Assembly (NCBI RefSeq): GCF_026262505.1 | Contig: NC_067205.1 | Location: forward strand, 6,758,001-6,822,000 | Length of the DNA stretch: 64,000 nucleotides | From: Trichomonas vaginalis G3 | Taxonomy: Eukaryota; Parabasalia; Trichomonadida; Trichomonadidae | Direction: 5' to 3' | Shown: in pieces, positions 26,165-36,878 of the stretch | How the letters are laid out: every line of letters begins with the position of its first letter | How positions within the stretch are numbered: position 1 is the stretch's first letter | Notes under the pieces: generated by a model | The model's database searches: none | What the model saw: the letters and a program-made list of their open reading frames with translations, nothing else | Told to the model about the DNA's origin: nothing | Made by a program: the position numbers and the translations under genes

Positions 26165-29100
26165 TTATATGTCATAATAGAACCCACGTGGACCAAGCTT
26201 TACTTTCTTCCCGACTGAGTTTTTAACTCTTCTTTTTCCTTCATTGCCACTACCTTCACTAGATGAAGTTACTTCTTCACTACTTTCACTTTGTTCTACT
26301 CTTCTTCTTTGGTGTCGCTTTGGTAACTTGCCCTCTGCTTCAAGTTGTTGCATCTTTGCCTCATGTTCACCTAGTATGTTGTAAATTTCCCATGTCCTTT
26401 TTGCCTTTGGGCTCTGGTCGCCCATCTCAGGTAACCTATATCCTAGAAAGAGTTTGTCATAGTTTGTATTTGAGTCTTTGCGTATTGTTTGCATGACTCT
26501 GTCCTGAGTTTCCGGTTCAAGCTCTTCAAACAGTGCCTGTCCATATGGAATAAGCTCGTTTCCAAATATATGTTTTTGTAGCCATTCTGGTTTTCTTTCC
26601 ATGTTACCAACTATATCTTTTGTGAATGGGAAAGCTTTTACCCAATCTTTCAGTCTTGCGTCGTTTATTTCTGTAGTTGGTTTTATTTTGTCAAGGAACA
26701 TGTTTTTCAATACTAACATTTCATTTGGTACTGTCCATTTGAGTTTTCTTAAATATTCATCCCTTCTCAGTTCATCGTCTGCAAAGTAAGTTTTTATGAC
26801 ATTTTGTAAACTTTCATTTGCAAGGTCATGTACAATAGGTTCTCTTCCTTCTCTGTCCATAACTTTCTTTCTAAACTCTTCACCAAATATACCATCTCTA
26901 TGGTTCTGTGTAGTTCTTTGAGATAAATGTTCTAGAACGTCAGGTGTTATATTTCCATCAGCCATGTTCATTTCATACTGGTCCAAAATATCTGCATGTT
27001 TCATATCTTTCAATGGCATTAAAGCCGCGCTTAAAATACCAGCTATGTCTCGTTCACCATTGACTTCCATTGCGTCTACAACTTCTTGGAATTGTGGTTG
27101 TAAGTTTATGAACCACCTATCCGGGTTAGCTTTATGACCCCATCTCATTGTAGTTCCATCGTCTGCAGAAACAAAAGTAGGTTTGTTTCCATCTTGGTTA
27201 GGTTCTGAATGAACTTTAAACAATGTTTCATTTCTATATGTTTTCTTGAAATTTAACCTTTTATTTTCACCGAGTTCATCCGAAGATTGAACGTTAAATG
27301 CTCGTAAGTAAAAAGGGTTGTTGTATTTGTGTACATTTTCTTTCAGTACTTCCATTCTATGCTGAATATTTTCATCTGGTGTTGGAGTCTTTTGTATGTC
27401 GGCAAACATTTTTCGATATTCTTCTACTATGTCAGCCGAATTTTTCTTAGACTCTTGGAAATATTCCATATTCTCCGCATACTCTTGTTGAGGGTCAAGA
27501 TTTTTCGGCTGTTCCAAATCTTCATCTAGTTCTGTGAAGTTAGTTTCCAAAGGAAGGACTTGTTCGTTTCCTTCAGGCTCTTCTAGCTGTTGTTGCTGAA
27601 CTATTTCTTCCATGTCTGGTTGTATCTGAACTTCTTCCTGTGGAGTTTCTTGTACCTCATCTGCTGGCATTTCATATATTCCGAGACCGTTTTTAACAAG
27701 TTCCCTATCTAAGTCATCCGGACTCATAAACCTTTCTTCTTTCGTTCCGTCTCTATTTTTTACGCGTTTCATGACGGGAGTTGAATTGTCATTTAGCTCT
27801 GACATCAAATATCTCGGAGTAAATTCGTTCATGTCATTTGGATGATATGCTATTAAATCATATCCCTTAGCGAGCTTGTATTTTCCAGGTTTGAATTTAT
27901 ATCCGTTTTGGTGCTGAGCCATAAAGCTAAATAGGTCCGGGTCAGTATTTCCATCCTTGAACTTTCTAATAGCTTCTTTATATCTGTCACTAAAGTCAAT
28001 ACTATCTGGGTAACCATAGTCTTCCTTAAGCCTTTTTAAGAATTCTTGGTTTCCTTGTTCTCTACTTCTTTTATGTCCTTGCTCTGTTTGTGGTTGTTGT
28101 TGTGCAGGGTTTTGAACTGTTGGTTGTGGTGCTGGTTGTGGAGGTGGTTGTTGTGCAGGGTTTTGAACTGTTGGTTGTTGTGCAGGGTTTTGAACTGTTG
28201 GTTGTTGTGCTGGTTGTGGAGGTGGTTGTTGTGCTGGTTGTTGTGTTGGTTGTTGTGTTGGTTTTGGTGCATGCCTGTGTCTATGTCCATGTGACGATGT
28301 AAATGTTTTAGGTAGTCCTGGTGCAGGTGCTTCTCTTGGAGGGTTTGGTGGTATATAAATTCCAACAGCTGGTATATAAGTTCCACCAGCTGGCACATAT
28401 GTTCCATCTGCAGCGTAATGTCCTACCTGACTTTTCGTTTTTAAGAAAGCATTTACTAGGTCTGTTTTGGTCTGTTGTAACTCTTTTTCTTGACTTTTCA
28501 CAACAGTTGCTCTAACGGCGTCATAGGCACTTTGAACTGCCTGTCTCGTTGCTGCATCTGTTATTTTCGTCATATTTTGTGCTACTTCTTTTAACTCTTT
28601 GTCGAAACCTTCAGACTTCAGTTTCTTTCCAGATGAGAAGTCGTTCACTTGTTTCACCTTACTATGAAGAGCTTCGAAGGCGTTCTTAAAGTCAGCATTT
28701 GTTAAAGCTTCATTTGAACTGTCTTCATCCGCTTGTATTTTGTCCTTATTGACCCTATAAGCTGGGCTGCTTTAGCGTTGGCTTGGGCATCTAACCAGTC
28801 ATTGTTAGCTTTTATATATTCTGCGCTTTTCATTGCCTTTTGCATGGCTGCGTCGTTATTTTTACTTTCTTGTGCTAAGTTTTCATACTGTACGGTTTGG
28901 TTTTGCAACTGTAAAAGTTTTTCTGCCTTTACATTTGCTTCAACTTCTTTTTTATACTCATCGCTATCCATATATGTCTTCAGGGCTTTTTGTTTTATCT
29001 CTTCATCTTTCAGTACTTTATATCGAGTAGTATGGTTTTTCAAATTTATGACATCTTGTTCCATTTTTGCTACTTCTGCTGCTTTTTCTGACACTTTTTT

Positions 29101-29547
29101 CGCATATTCCTCTGTACTTAGTTCTTTCAGTTGTTCTTCTTTCTTCTTTTTCTCTACGTTTAACTCATTGAGTTTCTTTGTGTGTCTGTCATATTCTAGT
29201 TTCTTTTCGTTTTCACTTATTTGCTTCTGTATGTCTATGTTTGACTTTTTGACATCTGTTATTTGATTTTTGAGTGAACTCAAATTCATTTGACTTTGAG
29301 GGTTATAGGCTGTTCCGTCTGCAGCTCCACCATAGCCTGCCATTTTCGCTAAAAGTGCCGCTCTTAAACCTCCACTCTGTGCACCAACAACTCGGTTTAA
29401 AAGCATAGGATTGCTTGACATTTGTTGCAACATAGTGGGGTCATTCAGCATTTGTTGTTGCAACTGTTGTTGTGGTGTCAGTCTTACTATTGGATGTTTC
29501 AATGCTCTCTTCCTCTTACGTATATTCTTACGTAGCTTACGTGGCAT
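26165..29547 (-). pseudogene. Large Gln/Pro-rich Polinton protein region (about 1.1 kb of codons), broken
   Basis: Right-end gene region transcribed inward. The N-terminal part is very basic (MPRKLRKNIRKRKRALKHPI), then Gln-rich (LTPQQQLQQQMLNDPTMLQQ) and coiled coil (SENEKKLEYDRHTKKLNELN). The later part has PAQQPTVQN repeats around 28080-28260, acidic stretches and a long charged globular region ending KKVKLGPRGFYYDI. A basic N terminus could bind DNA in a particle. No family recognised. Broken, about one break. Confidence 0.55.
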
Positions 29548-29569
29548 TTTAAGTGAAGTTAAAAAGCGG

Positions 29570-29637
29570 TTTTATACTAAACATCTTCGGGGCTAGAGGG
29601 CACGAAGTGCCTGGAAGCCCCAATACCTTTTTTTTTT
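29570..29637 (-). repeat. Right terminal inverted repeat of Polinton 1
   Basis: Inverse of the left end, with a shorter homopolymer tract and a different loop and inner stem in the hairpin. Confidence 0.85.
29589..29621 (-). other. Terminal hairpin, right copy
   Basis: Outer stem as in the left copies, inner stem GGCAC/GTGCC, loop TTC (element-inward orientation). Both sides of the inner stem differ from the left copies in a compensating way. Confidence 0.85.
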
Positions 29638-29642
29638 TACCG
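29638..29642 (+). repeat. Target-site duplication of Polinton 1, right
   Basis: TACCG directly after the poly-T end of the element, matching 2351-2355. Confidence 0.75.
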
Positions 29643-30197
29643 TATATTATTTTTTAAGCTATCTTATTTTTTGAAATTTTATTCAAATCTTTGGTCGCAA
29701 GAAGAATTGCATGATAAATAAAAACATTTAATCAAAGTCAATTTTATTTTTCATATTCAAATGGACTGAGTGTTAACATTTAACATTTTTTGCTAATTGT
29801 CGTCAAAAATTAGGCGTAAAGCAAAAATTGATATTTCATATGGTTTTATGATAGATAAGCATTATATTTCCACTCATTATATTCGTAAATTTTGAGGTTT
29901 ATCCTTCGCTTTTAAGATCATTGAATTTGATTTTTATATAAAATAGTTATATATTAGAAAATAATATGAGTTTATGTGATATTATTTTTCAGAAGATTTC
30001 ATTCTATATGCCTATGAAAAGTACTCTCAAAACTAACTTTTCCTAATTATAATTAAATCTAGAATATTGTATTATGCTTAGTATTATTTCATTTTTCTCA
30101 TGCAATTTAGAATTTACAAATGTCAAAAAATTGAGAGCTGTCACTTTTGATGAATTTCTGTTTATTACAGCATTGTTATTAATAATGAAAAATAAAG

Positions 30198-30783
30198 CTT
30201 ATTTCAATGAAAATTGTTCTGCAAATTTATTTCACTTTTGACCTCACTTTTTCCGTAATTCAATTTTTTACTTTTAATATTTTAGATCTTCATAATATCA
30301 TTTGAAAAATTAACCATATAAAAAAATCAAGTTAACAATTCACTTTTTCCGTAATTCAAAAATCAAAAATATAAATAATATATCTTTTATCAAATATTAT
30401 TATTATATTCTATGAAAAATGAGGTCCGGAAATTTTGCGGATTCCCGTAACTCAATTTTACGGAAAAAGTGCAGTAAACTATTCAAAATACGGAAAAATT
30501 GGTGTAAACTAATGATTTTACGGTAAAATCACGGAAAGTCCCGGAAGAATATATGTGCCTATATGAAATTATACAAAAATGAATCAAACGCATTTTAAAA
30601 GATTGTTCTTGTATTATAAATGCTATTCGCAGATTTATTAGTTGAAGAAAATTACCAAATTTTTGCCGATTTACAAAAAATGATTTACAAAGCATATTTT
30701 TATAAGGCTTTAAAAATCTTTAAAATGTGACCGGTGACGGAAATCCATGGTAACCAACCGCGGTTCCCGTTTGGAATGCCATA
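30198..30783 (-). repeat. Right terminal inverted repeat of the outer element
   Basis: Inverse copy of 189-774 with only a few differences. Similarity stops abruptly after CTTATTTC on the inner side and after AATGCCATA on the outer side. Confidence 0.85.
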
Positions 30784-31515
30784 TATTTATCCTATTTTCA
30801 TCCCATTTTACTGTTATCGCCTAGTGAATGTACCTTTTCAAATTGAAAACGAATTTATTCAATGTTAAAATTTTATCATAATAAATTAATATCATTATAA
30901 AATAATAATTAGGGATATTATTCAGATAAAATAGTTTCCGCTATTTGAATTTGATAAATTTAAAATCGATTTGATTTCAAATTATTTTATCAATCATAAA
31001 AGTAGTATATTATCAATAATATTGAGTGAAAATAATTCAAAATCGTAAACGCCTTTCAAAAAAAATGCTATTCCATTAAACATATTTAGTTATACTAAAG
31101 CATTTTTAACATTTTTCCAAAAATTTAATGAATTCAATGAATGAATGCTATTTGATCATAAATCTAAGGCTGAACAATATTTTTCATGCCGAATCCAATC
31201 GGGATTATAAACGATATTCAAATCATGAAGCCGATATCCTTCAAAAATTGAATGGATCTATTTATGATACTATTCAAAAACTTAAATGTCACATTGAAAA
31301 ATTTGAGATATACCATTGTTATTCCCACAAAAAAATTTATTCAACCCATCAGAAGTAAGACCACCCATCTCTAGGTTCCCGCATAAAAATTGCTATACAA
31401 TCTCATCTGAATACATGGATAATATACCTCCAAAGTTTTCTCCTCTCAATTTTTGATTGATTAAAAAATTGAGAGCAAAAGTGTCTGACACACAAATCAT
31501 CATTTCAAATAAAAG
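30784..31515. other. AT-rich host intergenic region
   Basis: No convincing gene. A 76-codon frame at 31128-31358 reads like a degraded fragment (KLNGSIYDTIQKLKCHIEKF), perhaps of one of the large repeat-protein families, but is too short to name. The last 20 bases hold the kinase initiator. Confidence 0.5.
31500..31505 (+). promoter_or_regulatory. Initiator (Inr) of the kinase gene
   Basis: TCATTT, matching the known T. vaginalis initiator TCAYW, with the A 14 bases before the ATG at 31516. A second overlapping TCATC lies 3 bases upstream. Confidence 0.55.
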
Positions 31516-32445
31516 ATGAACGACGAAGAGCTTGAATTCTTCCAGGAGCAAGGACTTGTATGCCAGGACGTTATTGCTAGTGGATCCTATGGTATTATCT
31601 ATAATGTCTATCATCGTGCATACAATACAAATTTCGCTCTGAAGAAAATCCCACAAAAGTTCTTCCATGAAGGTGAAATAGAGTGCCTCATGAACATTGA
31701 TGATCCAAGAATAGTTAGACTTTATAAATACTACAAGTTCAATGAATATGTTTACTTATTGATGGAATATTGCCCATCTGATTTAGAGAAGTATATGAGA
31801 ACTCATTCAATAACAAGCCAAGAAGAAATGAAGCGCATTATTCATGACGTTATAGCTGCTATTAAGGTCTGTCATGATAGAAACATCGCGCATTGTGACA
31901 TAAAGCCTTCGAATTTTTTAATTGATAATTATGGAAGAATAAAAATCGGAGACTTTGGTCTTTCTATGATAGATTCTCAATCATGCTGCTGCAGAGGTAC
32001 CCCTTTATTTATGGCACCAGAAGTTTACTTGAAGAATGGATATGATCCAATTCTCGCTGATGTCTGGTCCGTAGGCGTTCTAACGTTTCTCATTGCAACT
32101 GGTGAATTTCCATTCTACGGAAAGGATAGAAATACTTTGGCTCAGTCCATAAGAGGTGGATTTTATAATGACCGTGAAGTTAAAGATCATTACTTGAAAA
32201 ATCTTATCAGACACTGTCTAGATAAAAATCCACAAAACAGACCAAAGATTTCGGAACTTCTCGGATTTCAATATTTCCAGAATTCCTTAAAGGTTCCAGA
32301 ATTTTCAAAGCAAGACCAGTTCCTTTCTACTTGCAGACTCGTTAGACCAAAGATTGAAAAGCGTAGATCCTCCTTCGGAGATCAATTTGTAAGAATCCCC
32401 AAAATCAAGATCCATCGCAACTCCAACGATTCAATATTAGTATAA
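31516..32445 (+). CDS. Ser/Thr protein kinase, 309 residues
   Basis: A complete kinase domain: glycine loop GSYGIIYN from residue 23, catalytic Lys43 in FALKKI, catalytic loop HCDIKPSNFL (Asp128), DFG at 146-148, FMAPEVY at 165-171 and DVWSVGVLTF (Asp182). The Lys after the catalytic Asp (DIKPSN) marks Ser/Thr specificity. The catalytic loop has Cys127 where most kinases have Arg (HRD), a variant associated with activation-loop-independent regulation. The activation segment is short with CCC (157-159). A basic tail of about 45 residues has several Ser. It is most like the CAMK/NEK-type small kinases expanded in this lineage. The substrate is unknown. Confidence 0.9.
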   Translation: MNDEELEFFQEQGLVCQDVIASGSYGIIYNVYHRAYNTNFALKKIPQKFFHEGEIECLMNIDDPRIVRLYKYYKFNEYVYLLMEYCPSDLEKYMRTHSITSQEEMKRIIHDVIAAIKVCHDRNIAHCDIKPSNFLIDNYGRIKIGDFGLSMIDSQSCCCRGTPLFMAPEVYLKNGYDPILADVWSVGVLTFLIATGEFPFYGKDRNTLAQSIRGGFYNDREVKDHYLKNLIRHCLDKNPQNRPKISELLGFQYFQNSLKVPEFSKQDQFLSTCRLVRPKIEKRRSSFGDQFVRIPKIKIHRNSNDSILV

Positions 32446-33541
32446 TTTACTCATGAAAACGAAATTGTTTATAAAACTATATGTTTATCGTATTTCAATT
32501 TCTCTTTCGAAATTATTTTTTTCAGATTTAGCTCCGATTGAAGATTTGGAATAGAGTGTATGTAAACAGTTAGTTGGTATAATTAGTTTCCGATTTGAGA
32601 AAAGATATTTTCAGGATTTGAAAAAAATGAGGTATCTTGATAAGATGTATAAAATTAGAAGCTTATATATGTGGCAAGTAATTTCGCACTTGGTTCGTAG
32701 TGATCGTGACTTAATTTAATTCTCTGGTCAAATAGAAATTCTTTTTTAAGACTCTAGGACATGTAAATATCGCATCGTTCGTTTTCAATGATTAGTTCTA
32801 TCGACATATTTCGATTCTTTGTTCTCTCTTAAAAATCGGAAATATGATGAGGATTGAGCTGAATAAATATGTAATTTCAACGGTACTATGCACAAATATC
32901 TGTAATGTTCCAACATAATAAATTGATGAAGAAACAAGTTTTAATTGTAAACAATTGAAATTTAGTAATAAAACTGCATGATTGTTATAGATGGTTCTAT
33001 TCTATGGTAGTGTCGGTTAACTAACGAGTTCCTGAAAGATTTATGTTGAATAATATTGAATAAACATATTAAATTAGTCTAATATATAGAATTGAACATT
33101 CTCAAATGCAACAAGTTACTTATTGTGCAATATATCTGTCATGCTTTGACTTTGATGCACGTAATTCAAGATGGCAGGTTCAAAGTGAATTGAGGCAAGA
33201 AAGGTCGACCGAACTCGTCTCAATAGTGTAAACTTGTGGAATTTTTATGTAATCCGTATATATCATAGTTATCGATATGGTATATATCGGCAACTTCTTT
33301 GAGTTAAATAGATATGGACTCTAAACACTAAAAACAGAACAAATATCCAAATTATGATACGAGTCCTATTTATAAATGACCATTATTCATATTTTCTTGA
33401 GACGATAGCGTGTCAGAGGAATCAATTGTTATATTTTATAAAAAACAAAATATATTTATTCTCAATTCAATAAATAATATAAATATTGCCATGATCCTTC
33501 ATCGACCAGGTTTGTAAAGAATATATATATGTATTTGATGC
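32446..33541. other. AT-rich host intergenic region
   Basis: About 1.1 kb with stops in all frames and no repeat shared with the rest of the window that I could see. Confidence 0.5.
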
Positions 33542-33549
33542 ATTTTCTT

Positions 33550-34664
33550 TAGGGTTGTTAAAAATATCAAAAATTAGCGTTTTGAAGACACCATGGTGTC
33601 TTATAATTTTCCCTTCCTTATTGGCGTGTAGAAATAAATGCGCCAATAGATTGAAGAAGAAGAATTGTTTTTCTCTTAATGAACTTTAATCCTTTTGATA
33701 TAAGAATATTAAAAACATTAATATAATTTCGATTTCGGAAATTAAATTTCCAAATTTTTTGTCGATTTCGGAAATAACAGGATCCCGCATCCAACACGCA
33801 ACAACAAAACACAAAACACACTTTTTGGTTCTTTCATCGTTTTAATCGTAATTTATGTAATACATGATTTGGATAAATTTTACAAAAATAGAACCTATAT
33901 TATATTCTTTTCAAAGATTCTTGCAAATCATCAAAAATAATTGTATTTTAAAAAACGATCAAATTATCCTTTCATTATTTTAAACTTAAATTGGTTTTTA
34001 TGATTGACTAAAGCAATCATATTTATTCATCATTAAATAAACAAAAATATAATATTTGAGAGTTATTTCAAAAAAAACACATTGAATTTATTAATTTGTC
34101 TCAATTTCAGTATTATAAATTTTTATAATTTCAATATTTTGAAATACACTTTTTAATATTTCAATATTTATGATATTTCAATGTATTAAGTGGTCTCAAA
34201 TTGAGCTTCTCAAATATAAGTTGGCCTATTCAAATAATAAAATTAAATAATATTTAAAATAATAAATAAAAGTGATTGAGGTCATAGCAAAACGGCTGTT
34301 TCAGTCATTAATTCTTAAAAATAAAAAGGGTAAAAACTAAATAAAATGTGTAAAATTCAATAGTGTCTGTGCTATCGTTCAATTTGAAGGTGTCTTTTGA
34401 AACCGCAAGACACATTGAATTTTTGAATAGTGTATTATGGTTTGACAGACACCAATGAAAAAAATAAAATGATATTTATTTTAAATATATAAGATCCTTA
34501 TATAAAATATAAATATTTTATCGTTTTATTTTCTTGTTTTAGAAATGTTTTTTATTGAACAATCAATAAAACTAACTCCAAAATAAAATTTTTGATTTAA
34601 AGACACTATGATGACACCAGGCAAATCTTCCAAGACACCTATCGTCGGGAATCTAACAACCCTA
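33550..34664. mobile_element. Non-autonomous hAT-like transposon (complete copy)
   Basis: Ends TAGGGTTGTTA and TAACAACCCTA, flanked by the 8-bp direct repeat ATTTTCTT (33542-33549 and 34665-34672). TAGGG ends and 8-bp duplications are typical of hAT elements. 1115 bp, no transposase. Bases 33682-34664 are about 98% identical, inverted, to 51625-53668 (once the nested transposon there is removed). It contains ATGATGACACCAGGC near its right end, which in the other copy gives the upstream ATG of the transporter frame. Confidence 0.8.
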
Positions 34665-34672
34665 ATTTTCTT

Positions 34673-35221
34673 TAACGCAAAATTAATCCAAAAAATGAGC
34701 AAAAATCAAATATCAGGAAAAAAAATTAATAATCTAACTATCAATCTCCTTTTGAAACAAAATCCCAAACACCGATAAATTAGATAAATTGTAAATAGTG
34801 CAAAAATCATCATTTATTTCCCAAAATTCGAGATGAATTAGTCAAATTTAGTTTATCATTTAGTTATAAAAGCAATTATATGCAAGAGACTATTATGAAT
34901 AATACCATATATCGCATGTAACTCCTGGTGTTTACATATTAAACGAATTTGTTGAATAAATGACTAGGATAAAAAGGTTATTCAAAATCAATATCTTTTA
35001 TTGAATTTTGGAATAATAAATCTTTATTTCGTATAATGGCTGAAGATGTTTACTGTTATGAATTGGCTTTCCAGCATAATTCGAAATTATCTGATGAGAG
35101 AGTGGCAACAATTATGTGATATTTTATGCCGAACACAGGTAGCTATATTCATATCAATGTGTAATTGCATCATGGATAAATTTTTGATCCGCTAGCAAAA
35201 GTGACAAAATTTAGAAATCTC
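34673..35221. other. Host intergenic region with a possible gene scrap
   Basis: Mostly AT-rich. A 27-codon frame from 35037 (MAEDVYCYELAFQHNSKLSD) looks protein-like but ends quickly and may be a relic. AAAAGTGACA lies at 35199-35208, shortly before the next start. Confidence 0.4.
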
Positions 35222-35752
35222 ATGCTGATTTTTAATTTTTTCTTGCTAATTCAATCTAAGACAGAGGTTACAAATCCACCTATTTCATTTTACAGCTCAG
35301 ATGTACACTTCTTCCCTGGATCAACTCGAGTTCCTCTAAATCAAGTTGCATCATATCTTAGCACAAATGGATTCTTAACAAATGAATCAGCCGAACGCAT
35401 GGAAAAACGAATGAAATTCGCAACACAAGCTGGAACTTTAGAACATACACTTGATCTTAATATAAATCCTTACTCAACTTCCACAAGAATTGCAAAGGAG
35501 ATATCAACTAAAATCTGTTGCAAGAAAGATGGCCAATATGTTAACATTAGTATTGGAAAAGTTGTTGCTACAACTTATATTCGCTCAGAAGTTGTTACAA
35601 CAACTTCATCCACATTCCTTTGGTGGGAATGGGATAAGTCAACAACAATAGAATGGAGACCTCTTACAGGATCCGAACTTTCTCAAGTTGAAGATTATCT
35701 TTCAAATCTTGCACATATCTATGACTTCAGAATGAATGAAGTCACATACTAA
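35222..35752 (+). CDS. Small secreted-type protein A, 176 residues
   Basis: It begins with a likely signal peptide (MLIFNFFLLIQS) followed by the mature start KTEVTNPP. The body is conserved with the next gene: MKFATQAGTLEHTLDLNI, then VVTTTSSTFLWWEWDKSTTI and EWRPLTGSELSQVEDYLSNL. There is no C-terminal anchor, so secretion or vacuolar delivery is likely. The start at 35222 was chosen because the paralogue starts at the same place relative to the shared AAAAGTGACAAA upstream word. The longer frame from 35201 would begin with GTG. Function unknown. Confidence 0.75.
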   Translation: MLIFNFFLLIQSKTEVTNPPISFYSSDVHFFPGSTRVPLNQVASYLSTNGFLTNESAERMEKRMKFATQAGTLEHTLDLNINPYSTSTRIAKEISTKICCKKDGQYVNISIGKVVATTYIRSEVVTTTSSTFLWWEWDKSTTIEWRPLTGSELSQVEDYLSNLAHIYDFRMNEVTY

Positions 35753-36041
35753 TGATTTTTTGTCATGTTTAAACTAGTATTTATTTTAATATTTTTTTAT
35801 TTTTATTTTTTATTCAAGCAATAAATGAAAGAAAAATAGCTTAGTAGGAACTTATACTGAAAGACTACAATTCTTCGTATATCTTTATTTAATTTCCCTT
35901 GAATTCTATGAAATTATCCAACATAAATGTTAAATTCTATGTTAAAAAGAATTACCTAATCCATCGATTATTATATATTCATTATTTAGAGAAAAATATT
36001 TTTATGGTTTACAAAATCTCCCTCAAAAGTGACAAATTTTC

Positions 36042-36557
36042 ATGCTTTCCTTTTTTTCAGTGCTTTCAATTAGTGGAACCACCGTTACAGTTCCACCAAT
36101 TGAGTATAAAGACGTCAACGTAAAATATGAATCCTACCATTCTTACGCTACTTTGGCTACACTAGAAAAAGTTTTAGTCCAAAGTAAATATCTTACACCA
36201 GAGTTAGCCAAAAAGGCCGCCCAGAAAATGAAATTCGCAACAACTTCATCAACACTCGAGCATACGTTCACAATGGACATTGATCCTAAAAATACAACAA
36301 TCAGATTTGCTTCAAGAATTGCAGGAAAAGTTACCATCTCAAAGAACAAGAACAGCCTTGATATCAACATTAAGAGAACTGTAACTACATGCAAAGTTAT
36401 CTCCCAAATTGTTACGACAAGATGCAAATCTTTCCTTTGGTGGGAGTGGGATAAAAGCATTGAAATCCAATGGAGACCATTGGAAGGCAAGGACTTGGAA
36501 GATCTCGCCGATTACTTAGGAAGTGTATCTAATTACCAGAAATATTTCTCTAATTAG
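36042..36557 (+). CDS. Small secreted-type protein B, 171 residues (tandem paralogue)
   Basis: Paralogue of 35222-35752. Shared blocks: KMKFATTSSTLEHTFTMDID, IVTTRCKSFLWWEWDKSIEI and QWRPLEGKDLEDLADYLGSV. The N terminus (MLSFFSVLSISGTTV) can act as a short signal peptide. AAAAGTGACAAATTTTC lies immediately before the ATG, as upstream of the first gene. The conserved WWEWDKS block is the best family signature. Role unknown; possibly two variants of one exported factor. Confidence 0.75.
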   Translation: MLSFFSVLSISGTTVTVPPIEYKDVNVKYESYHSYATLATLEKVLVQSKYLTPELAKKAAQKMKFATTSSTLEHTFTMDIDPKNTTIRFASRIAGKVTISKNKNSLDINIKRTVTTCKVISQIVTTRCKSFLWWEWDKSIEIQWRPLEGKDLEDLADYLGSVSNYQKYFSN

Positions 36558-36878
36558 GTAAAATCTAGTATTCTATATTGTTAAAATACATATATTTTTA
36601 ATACTGAGAAACAACTCTGACATAATAATAATCCTTAAATTTATTTATAGATTTTTAGTTTCTGAGCTTAAGCATATTTACCATATTCTTGAAATGTGAA
36701 ATAATTAAGTCCTCAAATCCTCAAATTCTAAATAAAACAAAAAAATCTCTTATTTTATAATATTGTTCTATTTATCGAGGACAATTGTAAAGTTTTTACA
36801 GTATGAAATCATCGGCCCCATCAGATAATTCAGGAAAATGTGACATTTTCTCTAAATGCTTTAATATAGATTCACTAA
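36558..36878. other. Host intergenic region
   Basis: About 320 AT-rich bases with no gene. AAAATGTGACATTTTC near 36837 is a small palindrome. A stop codon at 36876 closes the frame of the next gene upstream. Confidence 0.45.

Larger units (their letters stand above)
2356..29637. mobile_element. Polinton/Maverick element 1 (27.3 kb)
   Basis: A complete-length Polinton: terminal inverted repeats begin with a poly-A tract followed by GGTATTGGGGCTTCCAGG, and the 5-bp target duplication TACCG lies at both ends. Parts seen inside are the rve integrase, PolB, packaging ATPase, SF3 helicase region, minor and major capsid regions, an adenine methyltransferase, a collar-domain fibre and many small genes, which is the Polinton set. 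Both ends are present but the element is partly broken, with about fifteen breaks in total, while many genes are open. Intact target duplication and near identity with the start of element 2 suggest a fairly young insertion. A 2-kb hairpin element is inserted within it at 18869-20841. Confidence 0.93.
189..30783. mobile_element. Outer TIR element split by Polinton 1
   Basis: Two 586-bp inverted repeats (189-774 and 30198-30783) bound this interval and start with TATGGCATTCC. Removing Polinton 1 and one copy of its 5-bp target duplication leaves an element of about 3.3 kb. No transposase is recognisable in what remains (775-2350 and 29643-30197). The flanks (GATGCT on the left, TATTTA on the right) show no target duplication, so ends may have been exchanged or the insertion may be old. 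The family is not recognised. Confidence 0.65.

Noticed and set aside
28046-28302. Trp/Leu/Val-rich plus-strand frames
   Set aside because: Antisense of the Gln/Pro repeats of the large Polinton protein.
189-30783. Treating the 586-bp inverted repeats as the Polinton's own ends
   Set aside because: The poly-A/hairpin ends at 2356 and 29637 are flanked by TACCG duplications and recur at the start of Polinton 2, so the 586-bp repeats belong to an older host element around it.
35037-35120. 27-codon frame MAEDVYCYELAF
   Set aside because: Too short and without relatives in the window; recorded only as a possible relic.
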